NCBI GenBank assembly: GCA_011947345.1
Contig: JAAVTG010000788.1
Location: forward strand, 239,469 to 303,468
Source: Phytophthora quininea
Taxonomy: Eukaryota > Oomycota > Peronosporomycetes > Peronosporales > Peronosporaceae
Length of the DNA stretch: 64,000 bases
Direction: 5' to 3'
Position numbers and translations under genes: made by a program. The notes beneath the pieces are model-generated. The model had not been told where the DNA came from. It saw nothing but the letters and a program-made list of their open reading frames with translations, and searched no databases. Each line of letters starts with the position of its first letter. The stretch's first letter is position 1. This document shows, in pieces, positions 44,301 through 55,900 of this stretch.

Positions 44301-45690
44301 TAACTCCTGCAGCCGCTCCACGGTGCGTTGACAGTATTATGTTCAAAATAGGCTTCGTTGCTATGCTCTTCTCGAAGCGTCTGAGCTGCGTTTACTATTG
44401 CGTGAAATCGTGCGCTTATAATTCATCTTTTTGCGCTACAAATAAGCGGATTGTGGGAGCTGTGAGCATGCTCTCTTTAACGCGGTAGCAATGCCATTGT
44501 GGGACAGCTTCCCATTACTCACTTGCAATTTGGTGGATGGCGTTTGTGAAGCTGTTGGATGCCAGCCTCCCAGAACGTTTAAAAGTCATCCGCAAATAAC
44601 TTAGAGACATAGTTTTGTTCCTGATCCTCTATATCTAAGCTTTTTCTAGAAGTGCAATGACAAAGAAGTAATAAGGAGATGAAGCCGTGGTGATGTGATA
44701 CGGTCCAGCGGTGTACACAAGCTGAGAAAACCAGCAAATTTGTGTGCAATCGTGTGTGTGGGTTCCAATTCGACATAGATGGTACACTCGAGATTGGTGT
44801 TCACTGGCGCCCCAGCTTCTTAGACGCACGATGGATTGATGCTGCTGGAGGATATCAGAGTACATCATCTGCTAGTCGGTCTCGGCAATAATCGTACGTC
44901 TGAATCGGCCTTCAAGGGATTTTGGCTGATACCGCTATGCCATAACACTTATTTCGCGATTTTCGGCTCCGGTGTACTGCTCCTCTCTTTGAAATCCACC
45001 AAACATTTCCCAACAGCTGGTGTGATTCAAATGTTAACATGCATTAATTTGAACAATTTTCGACAGTCTCCCTGCTTGTGTCACCTTTAAATGCATGGTA
45101 TAAACTCGGATTGGAGGTGCCGAATTGGAGTACATGAGTCTGCATACAAACAGCAATACAAGTATTCACTTTCCGAAAAGTAACAGTAGTTTGGATTTTG
45201 TAAACGTGATTGTGAGGTTTACAGCTAGCGGGCAATACAATAGAACTGCTCTCCAACTGTACGATTCAGGTATGCACCCCTATACATTTCCGCACAGTGC
45301 CAACAATGTGGCGTCGCTCCGCGTTCAAGGTCCTGCAAGCTTCGCCTGCCTGCTCGGATCTGCTTGGCCTCTGGAGATGCGAAGGATATGCAGGTTCCCT
45401 GTTGCGGAAGAAGGAACGATGGTGGATTGGGTGAAGCAGCCTAAAGAGGGGCGGTGGTGGTGGAGCTGGTGCTGAAGACCGACAAAGTGAGTGTATGTGC
45501 GCGCCCCAAGCGCGGTACCATTACGCCGATCAGACTGTAGAGGTCGGCGCCCCGTTATTCCTGGTTGGAGAGCCTTCAATGCTGCAGATAAGTGTGGAGA
45601 AAGTGGAAACTTTTGCTTCTCTGATGGCCCCTAAGCTGTCGAAACCTCCTCCTCCTGCTACATTTCTTGCCGCCTGAAAGGGTCGCCGCA
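44301..45690. other. Gap, nothing recognised
   Basis: Short frames only (the longest, at 45125-45475, is without a domain). Confidence 0.35.
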
Positions 45691-46260
45691 ATCTTCAGCA
45701 CAAACCAAGCGTGCATTTGAAGCTGCAGCTCTCGAAGCTCGAGAGTCTCAAGCAACAGGAAATGTTCGTATGAAAACGCAACTTGCAGGGGCGACAGGCT
45801 GTAGTACAGCTGATTGGAAAGCTGAGTTTGCCAAGTGCAAGACAGGAGTGAATTATACGCGGCAAAACTACCGCGTTTACAGGCAAGGCTGGAGGAGACC
45901 TCGCAGGTTGGTCAGACACAAGCTCAAGGCTTAACCTCATGCCTTGCAGACTCGAAACCAGAGAGACAACGAATGCTTGCAATTGAGTGACACCTTCCGC
46001 GGAAAACACCAGCTAAAAGGCAACAAACTGCGAGGAGGAGTAAATTGGAGGATCAGACTAGAGAACTCAAAATTCCACATGACTTCCACGAACAACAGAT
46101 GGGAAGACAGACAAGTTTGATGATCCGCTCAAGCTCTACAAACGCGAAGCAGCGGTGCACGGAGAATAGAAATCTTGAGTTCCAAAGAAGGAAAGCCAAT
46201 CAAACCAAGGCCTCGCTTTGGAACGAGCTGGTTGCATACACAACCAGAGGATGATAAAAC
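45691..46260 (+). pseudogene. Possible coiled-coil gene relic
   Basis: Across three frames the plus strand shows helix-rich, charged pieces: TKRAFEAAALEARESQATGN, LPRLQARLEETSQVGQTQAQG, RNQRDNECLQLSDTF, NWRIRLENSKFHMTSTNNRW, DDPLKLYKREAAVHGE. Together they suggest a coiled-coil protein that is frame-broken. There is no start and no family match. Confidence 0.3.
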
Positions 46261-46616
46261 GATTTGATTCTCGCCGCACCTTCGAAATGCAGAATTGGCG
46301 CCACTGCCCTGAGCACCAGATTCCTGTCGAGTGTCGCTGCTGCCACTCTTTGAACGACTACTAATCACGAGTAAGTGCATATTCAACGATTATATACCTT
46401 TGAAAGCAGCTCCGTCACATGAAACCACGGACTTCGTCGACTGCAAGCTCAAGGTGGTGGATTGGGCTCCTTGTTAGCAAGGAATGGGTAGCAGCAAAAA
46501 CGAAAACAATGTACCAGACGACTTCTTGGTCACGCGCACAAAGCGGCCGTTGCGGGTCGCCAGGCAACTATTATTGACACGGGAGATAATTGACCTATCC
46601 TTCTCATCATTTGGTC

Positions 46617-48322
46617 ATGTTCTCCGGTGCTCGCGTGGCGCCGCTGGCGTCGTACTCTTCAGTGTCTCTGTCTCCTCCGGCAGCCGTCGCCGTCACCACT
46701 CCGACGTTTGAAAACCCGACCGTCAACGATCTGCTAGACCTTCCGGAAGTAGTTCAGTTGCAGCACTATGCAAGCCAGCTCCGTCCGCACTTACAATGGA
46801 CCGACGCCGCAGAAGTGATGGCATCCGTCGTCCGTAACTCGCTGTTTTGTGTCGTCTGTATCGGTGTCGCCACTGCCTGCCACTACTCAGGCAACATCTT
46901 CTCACTCAAGTCGTCAATGGACCAATCTCTACCAGAATTACTCATGGCGACGTTGATTTGGGGGCAGTCGTGCACTGCTCAGTCACACTAATTGCGCATG
47001 TGCCGATGTTAGTGAACCAGCGCTTTCTAACGCATCCGGGAAAGCAGTCCACGTTTTGGTTCTGCACCAAGAAGCTCCTGAAAGACATGAGTCCGTACTT
47101 TGCCATTTACCTCGCCACTCGAGTCAGTGTCGGTCTGATAGTGCAGAATACATCGTTGATGCACGCGCGTTTTCGATACAAGCTGCACTTCTATCTCGGT
47201 GCTCTGTGTAGCAACACGCTAGCTGCAGGAGTCGCCTACGTGTCACGTAAAATATACTACGAAGAAACGTGTGAAGGTCGGAATCGAAGTCGAGCGCCCA
47301 AATCGTCTTTGACTAAGGATCCACTAGCAGAGTACGCACCGTCGGATTTCGTCAATAAACTTTACGAGCGGAAGGTGTATCTGAGCCGTGGATCGCGGAA
47401 AATCTCGTCACACGCGGATCTCGGGCGGTCAGTAAAAACTCGAAGCTTCTGGCGGACGTTTCTGACACGAATCCCCAACACATTGTTCGTCGCCTCGGCT
47501 GGAGCATACGTGCACATTGTGTCTTGCTACAGGATTATGAACAAGAACACCAGCACGATCATGCTGTTCGCGATCGCTGGGATTCTAATCAAGTTCGCTC
47601 TTCAGGAACTGACGAGGAAATATATCCTCAAGCAAGGGATTCGTAAACTGCATGCCATGTGCGTGCTGGTTGGAGTCCCGACAGTTCTTATTGATACCCA
47701 ATCTCGTATCGTGTTAATTGGTACGCAGACCAACTCGTTTCTTGTCGTTGGAACGTTTGGTATGGCCATTGCAGAAATCTTCCTGCGAGCTGGGAAGGCG
47801 GCGCTTGTGATGTGGACGATCAACCACAAGCGCAAAGCGGTCCAGCATAAAATGATGGAAGTTCACTTGGCCGAACAACAATCGATCGGACCGTCGCCTC
47901 CGCCGCCAGAGTTGCCGACATTGTCGTCTCTACGTCAAGAGTTTTTCCTGTGGAAACGACAAGTACTTTCCTATCATACTGCCGAACTTACTGCGGATAT
48001 GTACGCTGAGTACATCGCCATTACCTGCTCCCAATCGATTATCTTTTGGTACGTCGGGCATCCACACTTCCCGGCGTTGCATCTTCCTGCAATCACAAAC
48101 TTATCTCCTGGCGAGATGCAGAAGTGGAGAGCCAACCAAATGTTGTTGCTGGGGTTCCAGTTTGTGGTGGAGATCTTCGTCGACTACATTTGCGTGGTGA
48201 TGGAGATGGCTGCAGGTATTGACTTCGAGCGGATCAAACAACTCAGCACGTTTCTGGCCGTTTTGTTCATGACTGTAGCCGTCGTCAACATCAGCATCTC
48301 AGCCACCGTGTATCTTAATTGA
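46617..48322 (+). CDS. Multipass membrane protein, oomycete family (paralogue A), one frame break
   Basis: A Ser/Pro/Thr-rich N-terminus is followed by YASQLRPHLQWTDAAEVMASVVRNS, a series of hydrophobic helices (VTLIAHVPMLV, PYFAIYLATRVSVGLIVQ, IMLFAIAGILIKFALQEL, SFLVVGTFGMAIAEIFLRAG, LLLGFQFVVEIFVDYICVV) and the end FLAVLFMTVAVVNISISATV. I count about nine likely membrane segments and a charged loop around residues 210-270. The frame changes at the GGGGG of 46960-46964; one more G gives 568 residues. I do not recognise the family. A close paralogue lies at 51.1 kb beyond the polycystin-like channel, which suggests a related membrane role. Confidence 0.75.
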
Positions 48323-48553
48323 CAAGAGTATCATACTCGTTTAAATGATGTTACGTGAGGTCAGCTAGTACATCCAAATTCGCGGCAGAAGGAACATCTT
48401 TTCTTGGGGCAAGAAATGTGATCCAGAACCGACCATCCACTGTAACTAAATGAGGCCTGCGGTCTGTACATGTGTGTGCGTTCAGAATGCGAAGACGATG
48501 GTCTCTCCCAGTTTTAAATTTGCCTACCAAGCCTCACTACATTATCGTCAACT
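48323..48553. other. Short spacer upstream of the channel gene
   Basis: 231 bp without a supported feature. It presumably carries the channel promoter. Confidence 0.4.
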
Positions 48554-50587
48554 ATGATACTTGATGAAGAATTGAACCGCGAGCCGTCACCCCGCTCGAG
48601 CTATGTCGGAAACGAGTCCTGCCCATCGATCTCGATTGAGGATGCACTCGATGTGTTGAGGAATGATGCACGGGACGGCTGGCATGTGTGGTATCTGGTG
48701 AGCTCCGTAGTGAACTTCGTCCTTATCGTAATTGCTGTGCTTAGTCATATTCCAACAGCCAACATGAGCCAGCAAAATGATGCCATATTAACAACCCTCG
48801 CGACGTCTGGACGTGATACCAACACCAACAACGCGCCCATGAACTTTTACAGCATTGAAACTGTGCCCGACATCTTCGACTGGCTTAGCAACACTTTTGT
48901 TCCGCAAGTTTTTGTCACTGAAGACTACAATGGAAATGTGCTGCCAAAAGATCAATGGGGTCGGATCGGCACTTTCAATAAGGTCCTTGGTGGCGTGCGT
49001 TTCGAAGCCACTTACATGCCAACGGAAGTGTGTGATATCCCGGACACCATCGTCGACCTGTATCCGAGCTGCTACGACTCATCAAGCACGACAACGGAAG
49101 ACTTCATCATCACTTCCGATACCAATGCAACCGAAGCCTCAGCTCTGATTACACTGAAGAAGGCAAGTGGCAACTGGATTAACTTCTCGACGCAGAGAAT
49201 TATTATCACTGTCATCACACTCAATGCTGAGATTCCTAGCTACGGACTGACCGAATTGTAAGTTTGAGTTTACTGATGGAGGCTACATTACTCCAAGTGC
49301 GTCGACAACAGCAACAATGGTGGAGCAACATCCGTTCACATGGCTGGATGTTGTTCAGATTGTATGTCTTTTAATATCGGGCATAGTTATCACCATTCCC
49401 TTCGTGAAGTTTTTCAAAAGAAGCTTCGCATCGCAAATCTATCAAAGTGGGTGGAGCTGACAAGACGTTTGCAGAAGATCGCGGTATCTCGAGTGGCGGA
49501 TGGTTTTATATTGAGTTCTTACGAATACCGATCGCTGAAACGTTCTACATCAATGTTTTCGTAACTCAAGCTGCTACAAGCGATGGCGCTTTCCGACGCA
49601 AGTTAAACTCACTTGGAGACACAACCCAGCTAGACAGTGAGGACCTGAAATCGGTGGCCAATATCTTGCGAACGATTGCAAACCATACCTTCTGGGCCCG
49701 AGTTTTTGCTGCAGTAGCGGTGATGTGGCTTGGAATGTATATTCTCAACAGCTTTCGCAAGCATGCCGGCCTGAGTATTGTCACGCAAACGATGGAGACT
49801 GTGATTAGCTCCTTGTTTTCTTTCTCCATCATCTTTACCGTGATCGTGGCGATGTTTGCTGCATCTGGCAAGGTACTCTTCGGTGACCGTGTCGAAGAGT
49901 TTTCAACGTTTCTCAGGGCTGGAAAAGTTGCGTGAACATGGTGTACGGAGAATTTGACTTCAGCAGTATCCAGGATGTCGCGTTCTCTGTGGTGTATTAT
50001 TGGAGCTACATGACCTTGCAGACGTTTGTGCTGCTGAATTCAGTGCTCCCAATTATCGTCGACGCCTACCGAGAAGAAGTAAAAACAGTAACAAAACAAG
50101 GTGGTAGTCGAAACGAAGAACCACCGCGTCAGCAAGAAGCATCCCAAAGCGAAGAAATGCGAAAAGAACATGCTGACCGCGACGATAAGATCACTCATTG
50201 GCATTTTCTAAGAGTTATCTGTAATGGTTCTCACGAGTTGTTAGCATGGGTGAACACTCTGCGGATGGGTTGCTGGCCTAAGGGTTCTCGCCACAAAATC
50301 GTAGTTTGGGATAGAATTCGGCCGCAAGCTTTGTGGGACAAACTTAAAGACCAGATGAAACAACAAATGTGGTCTTCAGATACGCTGCTTACCATGACTA
50401 CTTTCAGGAAATATTTCACAGTACAACAATCTCTAACAGGGAGTTTGAGGCTACTCTAGAGCATCTCATGGTCGGCAAGGAACATTACGACGCGGAAAAC
50501 CAAAACGATTGTAAGGAAGGAAAGGATGACACCCGTCAACTGTTGAGCGATCTCCACCGAAAACTGGGCGCTCTGACGAAAAATTGA
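48554..50587 (+). CDS. Polycystin/TRP-like cation channel, frame-broken
   Basis: An acidic N-terminus, then a first membrane helix (VWYLVSSVVNFVLIVIAVLSHI), a long extracellular region with WGRIGTFNKVLGGVRFEATYMP, Cys residues and an end like the polycystin (TOP) domain (ITLNAEIPSYGLTEL, then KFEFTDGGYITPSA). Further helices follow (LDVVQIVCLLISGIVITIPF; ARVFAAVAVMWLGMYILNSF; SSLFSFSIIFTVIVAMFAAS), then a pore-like FLRAWKSCVNMVYGEFDF and last helix VVYYWSYMTLQTFVLLNSVL. This order fits PKD2/mucolipin-type channels. Frames break near 49258, 49449, 49921 and 50367. The last two are single-base contractions; the first two look like two-base losses. About 680 residues. It is flanked by two membrane paralogues on the same strand. 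Confidence 0.75.
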
Positions 50588-50693
50588 CGAAACCCGAAGC
50601 GATTGTTTTAACCATCAAAATATTTTCAAGGCACTTCTTCCATACTATACATACACAACCTGGCGTCTCATTCATCTTTGTCTATTGTAAAAC

Positions 50694-50989
50694 ATCAGTG
50701 CATGCGGCGCTGGGATCCTGACGATTCTCGCCACGAAATCGAATTTTGGGGTGGAATTCGGCCGCAAGCTTTGCTTACACGACTCAAACTCAACCGAGAA
50801 CACAGTCGATTCCCTTTGCTCATGATCCGAAGTTTCATCGAGCGTACTTCAGCAATGCTGATTCCGGTTACCCTCCGAAAAACGTTTCGCAGTGCAAAAG
50901 ATACCGAGTGTGAGGCCACCCTGAGGCATCTCATAGCCGGCAAAAAAAAGCACTACTTCTTCCATACGTTGTGGCCACGCATGCACTGA
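50694..50989 (+). pseudogene. Duplicated tail fragment of the channel
   Basis: SRHEIEFWGGIRPQALLTRL followed by TECEATLRHLIAGKK is clearly related to SRHKIVVWDRIRPQALWDKL and REFEATLEHLMVGK of the channel tail about 450 bp upstream. No membrane region precedes it. It is a decayed duplicate left between the channel and paralogue B. Confidence 0.7.
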
Positions 50990-51082
50990 GTCTCAATTAA
51001 CTTTAGGCTATTGTTGAAAGGAAGGCAAACTATTCTTATTGTGCAACTCTCTGCGGGACAACTCCATTGTCAAGACATTGCA

Positions 51083-52797
51083 ATGCCGCCTCGATTCCCA
51101 ATCCGAGCGAACCCTCGAGTGTCTCCACTATTGACGTCGTACGCCTCGGTCTCGTTAGGTCAACCAGCTCAAACTACTCTGACACCAAACAGTCCTACTG
51201 TCGACGATATTTTAGTTCGCCCTGGAGCAGATATTTTCCATAACTACGCGACTCAGCTTCGACCTCACTTGCAATGGACCAGTGCCGCTGAGATGCAGCT
51301 CGTAGCGGTTCGTAACGCCGCTTGTTGTTTTTCTGCGCAGTGATCGCCAACGCTTGCCACTATTCCGGCAACATTTTTCGCTCGATTCTTCGACTAATCA
51401 ATCCCTTTCCGAGTACCTCATGGCGACGTTGATTTGGACGATTTTGCTACATTGCGTGGTCATGTTCATCGCCCATGTGCCGATGCTGATGCACCAAAAC
51501 TTCCCAGAGTTTCCAGATAGCCCTCCAACCATTTGGTTCTGCGCCAAGAAGCTCATTAAGATTTCAAGTCCGTATATGCTCGCGTCAATAGGCTGCATGG
51601 TGTGTGTTGGCTTATTGGTGCAGAATACGTCGCTGATGACCAAGTATTTCAACTACAAACTGCATTTCTACTTGGGGAATCTCTGTAGTATCCTCTTCAC
51701 CGCAGGCATCACTTTCGTCACCAAGAAAATCTACTACGAGCACACCAACCAAGCGCGAAATCGACGTGGAGCTCTCAAGAACGTCAGTCAAACATACTCC
51801 TCCGAGAAAGAGAAGTCAGAGCGCGATGCGTGTAAGAGAAGAGACCCGAAGAGCAAGGACAGTAAAGCAGCTGACAATGTGGCGACTCGAACAGCTAAAA
51901 CGCCAAAGGCGCGGGAAATAACCTTCTGGGAAGTGTTCACCTCCAAGCTGTCGGACGCTGCTGTTGTTTCCATTGCAGGTGGCTACGTCCATATTGTCTC
52001 CTCCCATATAGTTCATCACCGAAGTTCTACCGACATTTTAGCTTTCGCGGCTGCGGGTGTTATTTTGAAGCTGGCTTTCCAAGAGATTGCCAAGTGGTAT
52101 GTCCTCAAGAAAGAATTCGCAGCATCCGCACCATGTGCGTGCTAGTTGGATTACCGACAGTGCTGATTGACACACAAGCACGAATTGTTTTGTTGGGTAC
52201 CCAAACGAGGTCATTTCTCGTGACCGGAACGTTTGCGTTGGCACTCGCTGAAGTGTTTCTTCGTGCTGGCAAAGCTGCGTATGTGATGTACAAAATTCAC
52301 TGCCGTCGTAAAAGACTTCATCTGAAACTGCCGGAACTCTCGAGTCGTTCAACGAAGCCACCGAAAAATGAAAAGTTTCACCGCCGAACGCATCATCATT
52401 GATTTCCTTACGCCTCGAATTTGAACTGTGGAGACGACAAATCCTGGCCTACCACACTGCAGAAATTACTGCAGATACGTACGCTGAATACGTCGCGATC
52501 GGATGTTCCCAGTCGATTATCTTCTGGTATGTCGGCCACAAAAACTACCCAGCACTCAACTTTACGACGGCCAATTCTTCTGAAACTGACATTGCACGGT
52601 GGAGGTTCGATCAGCTGATGATGTTGGGCTTCCAATTCGTCGTTGAAGTATTCGTCGACTACGTTTGTGTGGTAATGGAGATGGCAGCAGGCATTGAATT
52701 TGAACGGATCAAAGGCCTTAGCACATTTCTGTGCGTCTTGTTCATGACCATGGTCGTTCTCAACATCAGCGTTTCAGCCACAGTGTATCTTGAATGA
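51083..52797 (+). CDS. Multipass membrane protein, oomycete family (paralogue B), four frame breaks
   Basis: It aligns along its whole length with paralogue A: YATQLRPHLQWTSAAEMQL, HCVVMFIAHVPMLMHQNF, QNTSLMTKYFNYKLHFYLG, MCVLVGLPTVLIDTQARIVL, CSQSIIFWYVGHKNYPAL and FQFVVEVFVDYVCVVMEMAAG. The middle loop (residues ~230-290) is longer and more charged than in A. Frames rejoin on adding one base at TTTTT 51328-51332, TTTTT 51374-51378, AAA 52110-52112 and TTT 52376-52378, giving 572 residues against 568 for A. The close fit of the restored lengths supports assembly error. Function unknown. Confidence 0.75.
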
Positions 52798-52908
52798 AAC
52801 TTCACCAGTAAATTAAATAAGAAATAATGACATATCTCGACGGAAACTGCCAGTCTTGAAGCGACGCACTAAGAATTTGGTATCGGGCAAGCTCTTTTCA
52901 TATTGGCC

Positions 52909-55900
52909 ATGTCGTCGCACGCTCGACTGGAAGCTTCGGATGTTCGTTCTCAAGAAGTCAAGGCAGAGCAGACTCGTCGACGAGAGATGACGTGTAATTT
53001 ATTGACGCAGATTTTCACGCTGGCGGAGGGTTCTCGAGCAGCTAAAGCTTCGGCTCGAAGATCTCGACTCGAGTCATCAGTTGAAGCTCCAGATTACTCT
53101 CCACTCTCGCTGATTGAGCTGATTCAAGCTTCATATACTGTGTTCAAGCGGTACGGGATCGGTCCACCGGACGATGCCGTCTACCATCGGTATTTGCTGT
53201 CATTGTCTATCGATCCTGAACGAGATTGGCATAAAAAGATCTTGAATTTTGATCTGAGCCACCAGCCTCGAGTCAAGCGACTTTGCACGTCTGGGGGCAT
53301 CGACACACTTCGCATTCTGGTGTTAGACAACCTAACGCGAGTTTTACGTCCCCATCTCGAAACCAAAGAACAACTAAACGCAACAGTATCCGTCGTGCTT
53401 CCTGACAAAAACGTCCGCTTTGGTCAGCAACACGATGAGGAGAAATGGCCGTGGCGGTCAACAAGTCAGCCAAGATCGATTTGGAGATATGTTAGCTCTT
53501 GGCACGTCGATTAAAGGTGATCAAGTTGCAGACAGAAGACCAGCTTCGAATGATTCAAAGCCTACAAAGTCTGAACACCTAAACGGGATGGTTCCGGTAT
53601 CTCAAGCTGCGTATAGCGACGACGGTACCAAGGTCGACAATATTAGTGCTAACCCTGCTTTGATTCATAAATCCGCCGGTCATGGAGTAGTGTTGGCTGG
53701 GAATAACGAGGAACCTCAATTGCAAATGATCACGACGTCAATCGAACAATGGCACGCAACTGAAGCTGTGAAGAAACTGGTTAGCGAAAACAAACTGCAC
53801 GACTTGCAGTCCCAACAGCATCGCGTTTTGTTACCAGTGTGTATCAACTCCATCTTCCACTGGGTGGCACAGACTTTGCCGGAAAGGATCGACTTTCGAG
53901 CAGCTGAGAATCCTCGAAGTTTACCGCTTTATGTGTTACGACGTGTCTCCGTCAATGTGAAAATTATCAAGCGTTTAGCCCACCGAGTTTGGCTCTGGCA
54001 TATGCAAAATCTACTGCGAAACTGGCAACAAGATACGAGAAAGATTAAAACTTTTCGTGTACGTATGATTGTGAGGCAGCGGACTACAATATTGGAGATT
54101 GCTTTCCACTGTATTCAACAATGGCGAATCTTTACTGTGGCAAGAAAATGCTCAGGAGATCGAGCCAAGTGGGTCGCTCAGCGTCGAGATCGCTCAGCTT
54201 TACGAACAAGTTTGCAGCATTGGCGCGTTTTATTTTACTTCAAGCAACAGCAGAAAAATCAACTGGAATTTACTCTAAACGTATGACCAAGAAGTTGTTT
54301 GAATTCTGGAAGAATGCTATACACTTAAAGCGACAAGAGCGACAGCGACTCGATATTTCTTCAGACCAACGAAGACTCCGGCTGTTGATGGTTTTTGGAA
54401 AATATTGCGACAGCATACCACCCGAAGTTTAGAGACGAAAACAAAACTGAAATTGTGGGAATTTGCTTGTAAACAGCAACGAACACGACAAGTGTTTGAG
54501 CTGTGGAGAATGGTCCTTCATCGAGGCCAGGACATCCAGCAGAAACAAGAGCGATTCCGTCGGTACTATCGACGACGTCGTCTCGAACATTTTTTGCTGC
54601 TTGGTCGAGTTGGACGGAACGTCAAAACGCCGTGTCTGGAATTCTCGCAGAAGTAGCGAGTTCTCGTTCAAATAAGCAGATCTCCGGATGTTTTCAATGT
54701 TGGAAAGCTCATTTTAAAGAAGTGTCACTTACTGATGAGACTATAGTTGCTCAAGTAGGTCGATTACGACGAAATGGGATTTGGATTGGATGGAGGAGAT
54801 ATACAGGCATTACCGACGCAATACGATGCCTAAATTCGATTTACTCTCAGCATCTTCTTTGGAACATTTTCACGTCGTGGCGAATCCATTCAGCAAAGGC
54901 GTCGGAGCTTCAATTGACGTTTTACGAGTGCCAGCATCGACACGACCTCGCTGCACTGAGGTTTCATTGGAAAGCGTTAGTGGAAAATGTTTTCTTGCAG
55001 CGAAATAAATTGGATGCAGTTGAACAGTTTGAACAGCAGAAAGAACTATCGGTTCTGAATCATTATCTGTACTTTTGGAAAATATTCGTAGGGAAAAGAG
55101 GGAGTACCGTCTTCGCGGAGATCAATTGAGTTCAGTACGCCGTATGGGTTTAATGCGTTTGATGTGGTCAAGTTGGAGGAGAAGTTATTGGTTGCAGACT
55201 GTCGCCAAGCTAGCGACAGAACAGCTCTACTCGTATCGTATCTCTCGTACATTTCGGTTATGGAAGAAGTGTTTACTCAAGTCGAAGCAGAGTCGAGCAC
55301 GGGCCAGTAAAGTAGTGGAAATGCTTGGTTGTTATCACCACTCTTCGTGCTTTCAACAATGGAGAAAGTTGGTTGCAAAGCGACGTCAATTACGAGGCAA
55401 AGCTGAATCTCTTAAGACGAGAAATTGTCAGCTCGTTCTCATATCTCGATGGAATGCTTGGAAACTGGCACTTGCAGCCAAGCGAAGTCGAACGAAACAA
55501 TTGGTTGCGGTCACCTCACGATGGCAGAACAGACAACTCTACGCGAGTTTTCACAGCTGGAAATCGACTTGGACAATTCGAAAGCGACACCGATATGTGC
55601 TGCAGACGACGTTATTAACATCCAAGCAGCGAGTTCGGGAAGCTCATTTCAAAGCATGGAAGAGAAGGTGTCAAACCGAAGCTACACGTAAACGTATGAG
55701 TCTCAAGCCCATGATAAAGTGTTGCATTTCAAGTGTAAACGAGCCATTCAGTGTTGGAATAACTTACGTTTACAAAGTCACAACTCCAGTTGTCTTTTGG
55801 CGAAGTCGTTGGCACTTTGGCGCCAGAATCACTTGCGAACAGTATTTCAAAGCTGGCTGAAGTCTAAGAAGATTCGGAAGCTTCATCAGTCGCGGCAACT

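Noticed and set aside
49255..49275. Intron starting at GTAAGT in the channel gene
   Set aside because: No acceptor gives a natural junction. The coding continues directly downstream in the next frame, so a two-base loss is simpler.
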